DNA of 64,000 nucleotides. Origin: Paramecium octaurelia. Its lineage: Eukaryota > Ciliophora > Oligohymenophorea > Peniculida > Parameciidae. The notes under the pieces are model-generated. The model made no database searches. It was not told the DNA's origin and saw only the letters and a list, made by a program, of their open reading frames with translations. Numbering within the stretch: the first letter of the stretch is position 1; the number at the start of each line of letters is the position of its first letter. Made by a program: the position numbers and the translations under genes. Positions 24,201 through 36,088 of this stretch are shown piece after piece. The DNA lies in NCBI GenBank assembly GCA_905182995.1, contig CAJJDP010000131.1:180307-244306 (forward strand). Reading direction: 5' to 3'.

Positions 24201-26096
24201 TCATTGATTTTATTAATAAATAACTTCATATAGTTCATCTAAATATCCTGTAAATGTTGGGTTTTAAATGAGTTCTTTGATAAATCTTTTAGAATCTTTA
24301 GGACATTTTGATAAAAGGACTTGGGAGATCAATTACAAATTCAAACAGGCAATACTTCCGCTCTTAATGAATTTTCTATCCACTGGGATATGTTAAGCAA
24401 TAGTGGATTGCCAAAATGTAAAGAATGATTTTGCAATATCCTTAAGCAATTACTGATACTATTTTTCATTTTCCTTCAGAGCAGAATTGGAAGTTCCTGA
24501 TTTTTCGATTCTTTGTAATCTTTATTTAACAGTTTATTGAAAAGCATTTTCTTTGGAATTATTGATCATACTATATAGTTATTTTAAATGTGAGTTTTTT
24601 TTAATTGGAGCAATACAATTTTTCAAATCTCGAGATTAGACTTTAGAATAGTACACTCTCTTAGTATTAAGATCTAAGATAAGGTTAAGAATTACCAAAT
24701 AGAGTAATGTCTTCTTATTGAGCTTATTCTATTCTTTAAGAGTAATGTTTATATTCTCCTATAACTCCAAAAAAGAATGGACAAGGAGCAGCTACCCTAT
24801 CTATGAGTTCATCTGGAATGAAAATGCAAAATGGTAACTTATAATTAAAAGGATGCATAAGAGATAAAACAGTCAACATGATATGAGAAAGCACTGATTT
24901 CTTTTTAGAAAATAGTATAACTCTTTGAGAAAGTAAAACATGAGAGATTAAGTACACCAACTCTTTGAATGATAAAGTTTGAAAAGTTTAATCACAACCC
25001 CATAAGAAGGATAAGAATTAGGCACTATCTTTTTTTGGGGTTTGAATTTATATTTCATTTAATTGGTATTTCTAGTCGTAGGTAACCTGAATACTTCTTA
25101 AAGAAAATAACCTCTTGATAATAGTAGTATTCAATTTGTTCTTCATGAATAAGAAATCTCTCTACAAAACCTCATGACTTGACGCTTCAGACAAACAGGG
25201 TTCGATTCTCTCTAATTTTATTTGGTTCCAAATGTTGGCATTCTCTTTTAAAAAGAATTTGATAAATGGGTAATAGCTGACAAAACAATGTACAATTGGA
25301 CATAGCCAACAACTGTATGATTTAGGATCCAAACAAATAAATTCATTGATTTCGAAGCAAATAATATTCCTAAAGACATTTGGATTTGTTTCTTAGACAA
25401 ATTCACTTACAGTCATTCTACTATTTTCTTAGATATCCTCTCTGGGAATGGTTATTGAATATTCATTTTCTCCTTTAGTCAATTGGAGGGTTTACATGAT
25501 AATTTGCTTTAAAGATGGTAGCACTTTGTCATTAAAATTATTAGCAGACGCTTCTAGTTTTTTTGCTTAGATACCATTGGGGAATGTGTAGAGTGGTACA
25601 ATATCACTAACATAATAATAGTAAGAGTTACTAAAGATGTTCATTGACATTAGGGAATTGATATAGAATTTTAGGTTTGACTATGAATTGATTAGTTTGT
25701 TTATTAGCTTATTATAATTCTTCAATATCAGGACCGATAATTAGAAAGTGTTCAAAAAATCTTTATCCAAGGTAAGTGTGTTGTTCATCAATAATAGGTT
25801 ATCTTAAGAGTTCACTCAAATTGCTTGTTTAAGTCCTTTAAAAAGGAACTTTTAATTGAGAAGTTCTAAGAGTAAGCATTTCTAAAATACTTTTGTTTAG
25901 GTTCCTAACCAATCAAATCTCCAATGGCCTTTTTTATGTTTTCTTTCAAAAGCCTTTCTGAATTTTCATCAAGTCCTTTTACTTATGAAAACTCAGGTCC
26001 AAAGGTTTCTATATATTCCTCCAATTCTGAAATCTTCTATTTCAACTCTTTAATCTTTTAATCTTTCTCTTTGCATTCCACACAATCTTAATTCAT
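24201..26096 (-). CDS. DENN-domain protein
   Basis: The protein is about 600 aa and starts MNQDCVECKEKDQKIKELKQ, a short coiled coil. The upstream DENN part shows YLGQRFFEHFLIIGPD and PLYTFPNGIQAKKLEA. The core DENN shows LLSQRVILFSKKKSVLSHIM, LSLMHPFNYKLPFCIFIPDE and RVAAPCPFFFGVIGE, which match the core's 'ER-iL-S', 'PF-W---yIP' and 'aP-Pf--G' blocks. The downstream part ends GYLDELYEVIYQQNQ. DENN proteins are guanine-nucleotide exchange factors for Rab GTPases, so this is likely a membrane-traffic regulator in the cytosol. Several introns of about 25 nt are present; I placed those in the N-terminal half, and the exon total is approximate. Confidence 0.85.
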
Positions 26097-26494
26097 AATA
26101 TTAATTTAGTAATTTAATAATAAAATTACATCATTCATTTGTCTTTTCTAACAAAAAAAATTGCAATTTTGATAGAATGTAATGTCACGCCATAAAAATT
26201 TTTATGAATAGAAAACTTTTATAGTTCTTTATTATAAGGACTGTTTTCCATTGTTTCAAAAGTATTCTTTATAATGATTTGAGGATGAAATTAATATTTC
26301 TATTAGATATGTTAATTAGTAGATTTAATTGAATATTTCTAATAAATTAAAGAATATAATAATATTATTAATCATTAATCTTCTTAATTATTTTATGATA
26401 ATGTTTATTAGGATTAATTATTGGACAGCTACAATTCATAGACTTCAACTTCATTTGAATCAGAATTGGATGTGTTCTTATGATTAAGACAAAT
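26097..26494. other. Intergenic region upstream of the DENN gene
   Basis: AT-rich sequence lies between two minus-strand genes. I see no convincing frame, repeat or RNA. It probably contains the DENN gene promoter and the end of the membrane-protein transcript. Confidence 0.5.
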
Positions 26495-27454
26495 TCAATA
26501 CAAACAATTGCTATTCATTTGATTTATACCAAAAAGTTTTTATAGCCAAAAAATAAGGTAAAAAGAAATCAAAAAACTTTATTGTCGTTCCTATTAATGC
26601 ATTTAGACAATTATTCCAAAATACGCTACTTAACTTTTTAATAAATAATGCATTACATTGAAATACCAACATGTGAAATAACCTACATTATCTTTGTATT
26701 TAGCAATCTTAGAGACAAAATAGACATTCTACATGAAATTGGCAAATGAACCAAAAAAACAGAAGATCACTAGAATCCACAAAGAAGATTAATTCTTTTG
26801 AATCTACTCCTTCAATTTCTTCATCGGATCATCAAATTTCTAGGCTCTCAAATTTTTATTGACTTATCTTGACAATTGCTTAACTTACAAAATGAAAAGA
26901 CCTTGCATAAAGAATCCTACTGTTGTAACGATATTGAAAAAGCTGGCTAAATAATATTAATTTTATCTACCTGAACATAAGTCGTATTCTTTATTATCAC
27001 TAACGATAAATAAGTATTAGACGTAATTCATTATGAAAATTATAGTAAAAAAGGAACATAATCCTATGCAAAACAATTTGGACAATTTTAGTTAAATAAT
27101 AGGATCAATATCTTAAGATGTAACATCCATTCTCATATTCAACATTCCCAGGATAATTGATTTTCTACCGAAGTAATAGATGGTATAACAAAAAAAGATG
27201 TATTAAAAGTAATACTCCGGAAAATATAGTAAGGCACTTTCATAAGACCATTGATATGATAAATATGCTGAAAAATTGCTAAAATTATTACCACACATAT
27301 TTATAACCATGATTGCAACAATAATCTATTTACGATTGAACCGAGCGATATCCCTATGTTTTTAATATCTTCTGAATAATACAATTAATCCAGAAATCAA
27401 GATAATCCAAGCCCAAACTATTTCTAGTATATTTCTATTTCTAAAAATAATCAT
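26495..27454 (-). CDS. Seven-helix-type membrane protein
   Basis: An intronless 319-aa frame starts MIIFRNRNILE. Hydrophobic segments follow one another: IVWAWIILISGLIVLF, a second one (IIVAIMVINM), a Tyr/Phe-rich one (YFPEYYFQYIFFCYTIYYFG), LFCIGLCSFFTIIFIMNYV, YYLASFFNIVTTVGFFMQGL, LWILVIFCFFGSFANFM and a last one near the C-terminus (FLISFYLIFWLQKLFGI). Basic loops lie between them (RRYQKHRDIARFNRKQ; QVKQLSRQVNKNLRAQKFDD). The layout fits a seven-transmembrane protein; THH1/TOM1-like or orphan receptor proteins are possible, but no signature residue decides. There is no signal peptide apart from helix 1. Confidence 0.7.
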
Positions 27455-27962
27455 ATACGTGTAACAGTACAAGTTTTTAGCTCCCCCTTAGGATTCATTT
27501 TAAAAACAAGTAACTAAATAATATATTCCAGGTTATTTATTAATATGTGACATTTTATATAGAAATTAATAATAAATCAAAGAGTTAATGCTTCATCAAT
27601 CATTCAATAATACTTAATTATTTGTTATCTTAAATGTCATCTAAAGAAAATTGAATGAAGAACAATCATGAATCCTGTTTCAAAAGGTAAGAACCAATTA
27701 AATCTGTTGGGGTCTTTTAATTCTTAAACATTTGGATTGATTATATTTTTATATATCAAAATTTAATTTTTATATTGGTCAAATTCTAAAAATTTCAAAT
27801 TAATTATCTCTCTTCTCTACCAATTGCCAATTCTTATTTTTTAAGAAATAGTATGATATAATTGGTTAATGTGAAGTAACCAATTTAAGTCTTTGATTTT
27901 ACTTTTAACTGGCTGTTTAGAGTAGGGATTTTGATCATAAATAATTTAAATATAATTAAATA
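27455..27962. other. Intergenic region between divergent genes
   Basis: About 500 bp of AT-rich sequence lie between the membrane-protein gene and the TPR gene. I see no coding pattern or repeat. It presumably holds both promoters. Confidence 0.6.
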
Positions 27963-29372
27963 ATGAATGAAGTAGAAATCTCAAGCAAAAATGATACAGA
28001 AATTCTAAGAATTATAAACGATTACATTAAACAAGGATATCAAGTGTTTCTTCAGAAAAGATGCACTGACAAATTTCTTATGTAAACAGAATATATTGTA
28101 TAATTTACTCATAATTCAAGACTCCCGGAGTATTAGATGTAGACAACTCTCAAGTTGTGATTCAAAATACTCTTGAAGAGGAGGAGGAGTAACAAAAAGT
28201 GAGTGAGATTAGTAAGATTGAGAAAAAACAATTTGAATAGTCCAGAGATTGCAGTATTAATGATTAATGCGAAAAGTTGGCGGAGACTATCCAAAAATAG
28301 CATTGCTTATTTTCTAGAGATTCTCTGGTTTTCATTCCCAGACAAACAATTACTGATTTCAATAAAATCTTAAGTCCCTAAGTCAAGGAATAGAATGATG
28401 AAACACTGATGAATCTATACCAGATGTTGCAGAAAGGTATAGCTAATGAATAAGAAGGATAAGTGGAATCGGCTATTGTATCAATATATTCAAAATATTT
28501 ATATAGAAATAATTTACAGAACTCATATAGGAGATAGAATAAATGGTTGAGGATCTTCAAACTAGTAATCTAATTAATGTAATTTACGTAGAAGCCCTCC
28601 TAATATTAGGGTTGCTTTAATCTAGAATTAGTCAATATCAACAAGGAAAAAAGTTAACATTTAATCATATAATTTCAGGAACTTCGAAAAATGCTTAAGA
28701 TTATTCATCATTAAGGATCAAATCTTATTAGCCAAAATTTACTTGAGAGTGGGTCAGAATTGCCAACAATTGTTTAGTTATCAAAAAGCCATTGATTATT
28801 ATGTGTAGGCACTGGTAATCTATGAAATCTATCAATTAAAAATTGAGATCTCCTTGACAATATCCTATATTGGGATAGTTTATGCTCATCTCGGTAATCA
28901 TGATTTAGCTATTAAATTGGGAATGAAGGCAATTGAAGAAATCAAAAAGATTATCAAATAGGATTCCTTCATCATGGGTCAATTGTACCATGCTGTTGGA
29001 GAAATACACTATTTCCATCATGACTTTGAAGACGCCATTGAGTATTTCGATGCTGCTTATGATATTAAGGTTCAATATCCAAAAGAAAGACTCTCCTAAA
29101 TTTTAACCATTAATTATTTGGGCAGTAGTTGCTATCATTTGGGAGAGTATAAAAAAGCATAAGAGTTATACGAAATATCATTGAGTCAGATTACTGAGAA
29201 ATCCACTTTGATTGAAGCACAAATTCTGAACAATCTTGCTATGACCAAAATTGCATAGAATATAAATGCCAAAAATGATTTAGATAGGGCCATCTCCATT
29301 TATTTAATTTATTTCTCTGAAACTCATCCATCTGTAAGAAGAGCCTTGAGAAATCTTAAGCTTTAAAAATGA
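27963..29372 (+). CDS. TPR-repeat protein
   Basis: The protein is about 451 aa with introns of 23 and 31 nt, which give an exact frame. It starts MNEVEISSKNDTEILR. The N-terminal half is acidic and Ser-rich. The C-terminal half has at least five tetratricopeptide units, for example QNCQQLFSYQKAIDYYVQAL, LGNHDLAIKLGMKAIEEIKK, GEIHYFHHDFEDAIEYFDAA and HLGEYKKAQELYEISL, with the usual W/L-G-Y-A-A-P spacing. The repeats resemble kinesin-light-chain or Rapsyn/LGN-like arrays. TPR arrays bind other proteins; the partner cannot be inferred. Confidence 0.8.
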
Positions 29373-29534
29373 TTCGATATTATATCTATACTTTTAATAA
29401 TAAGTCTCAAATCTAAAGATTTATAATAAAGAAACCATCAATTTATAAGTAGTATAATTTAAATTTAAATGAAATGATAGTTTAATTATATAATTTTCTT
29501 ATCATTAAAAATACTTTAATCATTCTCTTTGCAA

Positions 29535-30514
29535 TCAAATATCAGATCTCTACTGTTATCTTCTTGGGACTGTTTTTTCTACTGGAATCTCTTTGTAGAC
29601 TAGTACCTCCTTATTTACAATAACTTCTTTGTATTATGGAATATCTATTGGAATTTCTTTAATTTTGACATCAGTTGGTTTTTTATTTCTTTTATTACTT
29701 TTTTAACTACTTCAATTGATTTTAACACTTGCTTTATCATTTCTCTAGGAATACAGGAATTATAATTTATTCATTTTCTTTCATAAAATTTAAATATTTG
29801 ATTGCTATACTTCTGTTAATTAAGAAAAGTCTTTATATTAAATTTCTTTTGTTATCTTTTGTTTTCTCTTCGTTTTAAGTAGTTCATCATATTTAATTTA
29901 AAGTTCATGAAATTCTATTTTTGTTTATTTAGCTTCTTCATGTAGAAGAGCATTATCAATTTTCACATACTCATCTTTAGGTATTGTAAAAGATTCCTTT
30001 GAATTATAATAAATAATCAGTGTTTTTATAGTAATTAGATGGGCTGAGGCTTCAGAGCTTAGAGTATAGCAATCATTTCAGTACTATCTTTAGGTTATTC
30101 TACTTCTGGAACACTATATTAAATTATATTCTAAAAGACTTATGAATGTTTCACTTAAACTATAATTTACCTTATTAATTATTCTATATTTCAATTCTAT
30201 TTCAATATCATTTTTGGTGACTCAACTCTCTTTAGATTCCTACTGGCAGTTTCTTACACTTTAAATTGCTTATGTTGCACTGATACATTTTTTCTTCTTC
30301 GTTTTTGATTTCCACTTTTGGAATCGGTTGATCTTATACTATTACATATGGTTAATAGGTTATCGAAAGGATTGAGGTTATATTGTTTCAATAACTCTAT
30401 CTACTATATTTCCCCAGACTGTGTCGAGGATTTATTTTATGGTGGAATTAGTTTAAAAACTTATCTCAATTCATCTATGCCTTGAAGACGTAAATCGTTA
30501 TGAATTTAAGACAT
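29535..30514 (-). CDS. Alveolin-like cortical protein, exon structure uncertain
   Basis: The C-terminus is rich in Val/Ile/Pro/Lys/Glu motifs in short periodic form (KIKEIPIDIPQYKEVIVNKE, then VLVYKEIPVEKTV). This is the charged, proline-spaced pattern of alveolins and epiplasmins, which build the membrane skeleton under the ciliate and apicomplexan surface. An N-terminal start MSQIHNDLRLQG and fragments such as QPIPKVEIKNEEEK and a central helical stretch (EFHELQIKYDELLKTKRKQK) lie upstream, but several frame changes remain unresolved. The TGA at 29535-29537 is well supported. Coordinates of the start and introns are provisional; the family call rests on composition only. Confidence 0.45.
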
Positions 30515-30680
30515 ATTATTAATTAAATAAGAACAATAAATTTTATTAATTTTAAATACTTTAAAATCGAAGTTATTCATGAGACTAAAATCAGTAATGA
30601 TAAGATTTTAAATAATTCAGAATTGTTAATTTTCTTCTCCCAAAATGCATATGAGTGAATAAATAAAAGAACATTAATTA

Positions 30681-31542
30681 TCATTTTTTTACTCTAATTA
30701 CTCTGTGTTTCACCTTCATAATGTCTATCAATTTTAAAATATCTTTCTTGTTACTCTAATAAAAATTAGTTGCGTATGTTCTATTAGTTTCACAAGAAGG
30801 TTTGAATTAAGTTTAACAATTAAACTGAGTTAAAGATGATTCAGAATTGCATTTAACGTGTCTCTTCTTGTTTCCTTTGCCAAGAGCATTATTCAAAATA
30901 TTTAATGGCTTCAATATAACTTCTTTTTTAGGTTATACATCCTTTAACATCCTTTGCATATAGATAGATATCTTGTTTTATCTTGGTCCCTTCTAGAAAG
31001 GTTAGAAGGGATGAATAGACACTGTTTCTTCGAATTCTTCATCACGACTAGGAATGTATAATTTATTGTACTCACCTTTATGGTATTTTAATTGATTATT
31101 AAACTGGTAATAATTGCATTTATTGTGGAAGAGCAGGTCTTCGTACAGTTAGGTTTCGAACTGCTTTAAGGAGATGCATTTTCTTTTTCATTTTTTTAAT
31201 AGCTTCCATTTTGTACATAAGAATAAAAATGATGGCATTTCCTACAGCTTTAAATCTCCTCAAGATTTTTTTTTTCTTTTGATTTCTGAAAAAATATATG
31301 ATTCAATACCTTGTTTCTTTTAGAGGTAATTCTCTATGTACTTTCAAGGAGAATCCAATTAATTATCCACATTCTGAGCAATCACAGCTGAGATTGCATT
31401 TGTTTAAATCATTCTCTGCTTCATCCCTATTATGAAATAGGATGGTTCTTCCTTTCTTGATATTTGAAGTTTGTGTATAAGCTATGGCTTTGACATGCTT
31501 TAATTCATAATAATCAGAGGGTAAGACTGATCTTTCAGACAT
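30681..31542 (-). CDS. Basic protein with a small Cys cluster
   Basis: The protein is 269 aa with introns of 24 and 28 nt and an exact frame. It starts MSERSVLPSDYYELK and has an early cysteine cluster (LNKCNLSCDCSECGQ) that could bind a metal. A strongly basic segment (QKKKKILRRFKAVG ... KMKKKMHLLKAVRN) follows, and a Lys/Asn-rich C-terminus ends MKVKHRVIRVKK. The basic character suggests nucleic-acid or membrane binding, but nothing decides. I do not recognise the family. Confidence 0.6.
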
Positions 31543-32009
31543 ATAAATAATCAAATAAAAAATTGATGAAAATTGATATGTTTAATCTACACTTGATTTC
31601 GTAAATTGATTGTTAAGTTAAATCTCACTTTAATCTATATTCAATATAAATTCACTTGTGTCAGATATTCAACCATTTAGCACGAATTGTTATTATAATA
31701 ATACAATTTAAGAATACAGAAACTCTATTCACTACTAAGTGGTGTGAAAAATTAGATAGAAACATTGTGTTTGTAATTGGGTATCTAGTATTTTAAGATC
31801 AAGTTCAAAATTTAAGCTATAATAGTTTCGTTGTAGTTCATTTATTATGTTTAGTAAAAATCATATAGTTTCAAGAATATATCCTACAATTTAGATTCAA
31901 CAATAACCACTTAATGATTGAATTTGGATTAAAATGATTATAAGCTGCGTTCAAGTTTAATAGAAAATCTTTTATAAAATTAAATGCGTTATTGTTGTTA
32001 TATAAATTA
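31543..32009. other. Intergenic region between divergent genes
   Basis: About 470 bp of AT-rich sequence. No frame longer than a few dozen codons looks coding, and I see no repeats. Confidence 0.55.
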
Positions 32010-32715
32010 ATGTAAAAAGCATTTAATATCCCACAGTAATAAATTGTATCGAACTCGATCCAAACTCCTACAAATAGATCTTAAAGATCTCACTCTCCAA
32101 ATCAGAGGATCGTATCAAATTTCAGAGATTCAAGTTATGATTAATGCAGTCAGATATCAACTTAGTAAATTGGAGAAATTGAAATGCTTAAACAAAAAGT
32201 GACATTGCTGTAAAATGAAAATGAAAGATTACGAAATTAATTAGATAAAGCAAATTAGAAAATCAAATAGTTCTAGAATTCAGAACATGGATAGATAAAT
32301 TAGAGTATTTTCAAGACAACCACGTTTGAATTAGTAGTATTGTAAAAAGTTGTTGAATAGTTGCTATAGTTGAAATTGGCATTCTTGAAATAATAATAAT
32401 AAAATGAGTAGAATAAGCAATCCCAAAAATAATTGGAGAGATATAATTAAGAAGAACCTTTAATAGTTGATACTGAGTTGAGAAGCAAAGTATCTACAGA
32501 GAAATTGGATACAGAAAAGCAGAGTTCTAATTTGGAGGTATCGATTAGTAATTACAAAGTAGGAGAGGATCTAATAATTTGAACAAGGAGGGAGAGGTGA
32601 AGCAGGTAAGAAGTCAGAATCTTCAGATCTAAGTGATATTAGACAGTAAAACAGTTCTATAAGCTTTATTTAATCGAAAGGGTGTGGAAGTAATGCTTAT
32701 AGGAGTGGGAAGTGA
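32010..32715 (+). CDS. Coiled-coil protein, unknown
   Basis: The protein is 227 aa with one 22-nt intron (exact frame). A Ser/Asn/Gln-rich N-terminus (MQKAFNIPQQQIVSNSIQTP) leads to a leucine-zipper-like coiled coil (IEMLKQKVTLLQNENERLRN, then QLDKANQKIKQF) and a second Gln-rich one. The tail is Gly/Ser-rich (SFIQSKGCGSNAYRSGK). The leucine spacing of the first coil would suit dimerisation. There is no basic region before it, so a bZIP factor is unlikely. Confidence 0.65.
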
Positions 32716-32811
32716 GAAGAATTAATTAGTTTTTATAGGAATTTGTATATATTTGTATGAAATAAGGAAATTATTTAAATCATTTAATTAAAAATTAGAT
32801 AAGCTCATATT

Positions 32812-33047
32812 ATGGATTCAACTAAGGATAGAGTAGAAGGTACAAGAGCCACAGTTATCGAAATCATTGGAAGAACAGGTAGAATTTATAAATATTGAAT
32901 GCAGGTTCTAGAGGTGGAATTACATAAGTTAAGGTTCAATTGGTTGGCTAATAAAGAACATTGATTAGAAATGTAATGGGACCAGTCAGAAAGGGTGACA
33001 CATTGGAACTTATGGAATGTGAAAGAGAAGCCAGAAGATTAAGATGA
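32812..33047 (+). CDS. RPS28: 40S ribosomal protein S28
   Basis: The protein is about 69 aa with one 26-nt intron at 32879-32904. The sequence is nearly a textbook eS28: [20 protein letters not shown], then [20 protein letters not shown] and the end EREARRLR. This small OB-fold protein sits near the mRNA exit of the small subunit. In-frame TAA codons at glutamine positions (ITQVKVQLVGQQRT) show directly that TAA is Gln in this genome. The length matches the family. It lies 96 bp after the coiled-coil gene on the same strand. Confidence 0.97.
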
Positions 33048-33097
33048 TCTAAAGTACATTAAATATACAATTTGCCACATATTTAATTATTTTCTTT

Positions 33098-34400
33098 ATG
33101 AAATTAACATTGATTATAGTCTGGTTTGTGGTTGCATCATTTGCACAGAATCTCTATTTTGTGAGTGATCCTGAAGCATTGTGTTTGGATGGTTCGCTAG
33201 GAGTACTACGATTCAATATTTAAGTCTTATTATTTTGCTGAAGGGTACGGATCAGGATCAGACAATTACATATTTCATTTTAGTGGAGGAGCGTATGACT
33301 CTGTATATATCAAATTAGTTGGATTCAAGGATTGAACGAATAGTAGTTGTTGAACTCAGCCTATAAAAGGTATGATCTATATAGATTATGATCTGAGACA
33401 TAATTGGGAAGTTCAAAATACAATGACCCAAAAACCACTTATGATGGGTTCTTCTCGAGATCACAATCTTCCAACCCAGATTTCTACAATTGGAACATCA
33501 TCAACATCAATTACTGTGATGGCACAGGTAAATGTTTGAGAACTAAGTGTTAGGACATTAAGGATATAGGAAGGATGCTGCAGTTTACAATGGCAAGAAA
33601 TTGTATTTCAGAGGAGAGAGAATTGTGAAATCAATTATTAATGAATTCTATGAAAGATTGAGTAGAGGTGCCACAGTCATTGTCTCAGGGTGTTCAGCAG
33701 GAGGATTGGCAGCATATTATTGGGTAGACTACTTTAGAGGTGTGTTGCCTTTGAATGTGTAAGTATTGGGAGTTCCTGATTCTGGAATCTTTATTGATAT
33801 GAAATCTATTGATGGATCTGAATTGCCCAAATTGTCATTGATTGAAATGCAGAAATTAGTTAACCAAGAAGCTAGCAATCCAAATACTGAATGTGTTTAG
33901 AGTAATCCAAATGAACTTTGGAGATGTTTCTATGCTCAATATTTACTCAGGTATGATCATTGTCAATTCAAATTTCAAGATATGTAAATGTGCCCATTTT
34001 CATTGTCAATTCTTTATATGATTCTGCCAGTATCCAAGACCTTTTACAAATATCCTGTGTAACTAGGAATTCTTTGTCAGGTTGTTCTTAGAAAGAAAGA
34101 AAATATATTGAAGAATTGCATACTAGCATTCAGACTGTAGTTTCAGGAAGGAAATCGATCTTCAGAGATTCAGGTTCTTTTGCACCAGCTTGTGTAGAAC
34201 ATTGGTATATTATTAGAATTTATATTAGCTTCTTATAAACTACGTATTATCAATCAAGTTCATGGTAAGTCCCAGGAAAATCTGGATTTACCATCCAAAA
34301 AAGTTTGAGATAGTGGTTAGTACAATTCAATGTGGGAAATTTAGATAATCATATAGATTCAGTAGATTGGCCTAGCAATTAAGCTTGTTCGAATGCCTGA
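33098..34400 (+). CDS. Secreted notum/pectin-acetylesterase-like hydrolase
   Basis: The protein is about 380 aa with five or six introns. The signal peptide is MKLTLIIVWFVVASFAQ. Family landmarks are ALCLDGSLG, a Gly-rich loop (GSGSDNYIFHFSGGA), NWNIININYCDGTGHQG, ATVIVSGCSAGGLAAYYW (nucleophile Ser in GCSAGG), GVPDSGIFIDM (the GxxDSG Asp) and a late FAPACVEHC segment (catalytic His). The family de-acylates sugars or Wnt lipids. In a ciliate it is likely a lysosomal or secreted carboxylesterase. All three catalytic positions appear present. One intron is not fully settled, so the exact length is approximate. Confidence 0.85.
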
Positions 34401-34482
34401 TTAAGAAATTATTTATATTTATCAATATAAATGCAAGATATTTTTAATTGGATTTTCAAATACTTTTTGTTTTAATTAATTT

Positions 34483-35464
34483 ATGTCTCTTTCAGCTTTA
34501 AGAGCAACAGTTTCATTCTTAACATTAAACTCCCTACTCCAAATATATGAGAATCAACCTGTGGAATTTTGGGATTCCAATTAAATGATGTCGCATCCAA
34601 AATTAACTCCCATATTCTAATCAAATCAAGTAAATATATCATCTAATTCCAGTATTTGAATTTGCTTGCTGCCTTTTTTACACTCACTTTTATTGATACT
34701 TAAAATAAGCTTCAACTTACTAATTCAATTGCAGTTTCCACATCCGTTATCATCTAAAATTTAAAGTATTTTCACTCCTCTATTCCTTAGTTTGTTTTTA
34801 CCCAAGACTTTCAATATGATATCAATCTACTTGCAATTGATAGTCCTCATTTACTAACTCTTTAGGTTGTTCTCCTCACATTATGAAAAATTGCAATTCG
34901 ACAAAATACCTCAACCTCATTCCTCATTTCAATGTTAAGAAAGCGTTAAAGAATAAAAAATAATCAAAAAGTAAACTTAGAAAAAGCAGATCTCTCATAA
35001 AAAGAAAGAAAAAATATAACAAAAACAATTACAGTCATCTCAAGAACCTTAAATTGAAAAGGTTGAATAAACAGATAACACTGAAGTGGAATCTATTGAA
35101 AATGATTTCACAGAATTTATGAAGCAACCATCCAATGATTAAACTATCACAGAAATAGAAACAGATAATTTGTATGAAGTTAATCATGCTGATTTATCTC
35201 AAATTTCATAAGTTAAAGAAGATTCAAGTATTTATCTATGTAATTATCTTAGAATTGACATTTCAACTTAAATTCAATGGAGAATTCACTAATTTAAATT
35301 GTACTTTTGAAACATTTGATTCAACCATGAACATTTTAAATGCATCTTACACCTCAGAACAAATCAAATAAATTAAAATACATTTGTTGCTAAACCTGTA
35401 TGATGAAAATGAAGACTGTTCTTGTAGACTCTGGTGTCTAAAGAAACTCTTATCATATAACTGA
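34483..35464 (+). CDS. Uncharacterised protein with charged middle
   Basis: The protein is about 290 aa with four or five introns (23 nt at each of two places, 33 and 25 nt). It starts MSLSALRATVSFLTLNSLLQ; the first 110 aa are hydrophobic-helical (YLNLLAAFFTLTFIDTQNKL). A Lys/Gln-rich linker (IIKKQTQKKQISHKKKEKIQ) and an acidic stretch follow. The C-terminus has several Cys (NEDCSCRLWCLKKLLSYN) and a stretch LTFQLKFNGEFTNLNCTFET. I recognise no family. The intron set does not sum exactly, so one boundary is wrong by a base or two. Confidence 0.5.
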
Positions 35465-35583
35465 TGTTATAACTGCCTAAAATTTGCTTTGTGTGTGATT
35501 TATTATGTTATTTCATTAAATTATTTATTTATTATCTCAATAAACACTGGAATTAATTTGACTTTCTATATGGAGAATCCCAT

Positions 35584-36005
35584 ATGATTAATGTTCTTAG
35601 ACAAAGTATGAAGGTGGAAGGCACAAGTAACTGTAAAAGCCTTCACTTATCTCAATTACCACTTCATAGTTCATATCTTGAAAACCAACTTGAATTATCT
35701 TATATTAAAGAACTCTAACTAGTTGTTTTCCCTTGTTCCTATAGCTTCATATATATATTCATAAAGAAACCAAATGAAATGATTAAAAAATATTGGGATT
35801 AGATCTATATCAGTATTGAATAGCAAGAAAAAGAAAAATAAAGACAACATTTTATGATGCCTTTTGCAATTATCTAACAGAATAAGAATGTGTCCATTTA
35901 AATTGCATTACTTCTATCAGTAGGAGTTACTAAGAAAGTATTCATGGAAATTGAATTCTATGTTCAAGATATAAATATTACAAGAAATATTTAAATGATT
36001 TATGA
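35584..36005 (+). CDS. Small helical protein, unknown
   Basis: The protein is 114 aa with introns of 22, 32 and 23 nt (exact frame). It starts MINVLRQITVKAFTYLNYHF and continues LKPNEMIKKYWDQIYISIEQ ... SIQIALLLSVGVTKKVFMEI and EFYKYLNDL. The second half could hold a short amphipathic or buried helix. No known domain is visible. The 84-bp distance to the convergent repeat-protein gene fits the local spacing. This depends on three inferred introns, so the exact sequence is provisional. Confidence 0.45.
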
Positions 36006-36088
36006 TAAAATTTGTCTATAAAATAAAAGTGTTTAACTATCAAATCCTTCCATCTCTTCTCTAAATATCATATATTCCAACTCTAGTT

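Noticed and set aside
34483-36005. HORMA-type domain
   Set aside because: The helical N-terminus suggested it, but no conserved HORMA residues could be matched.
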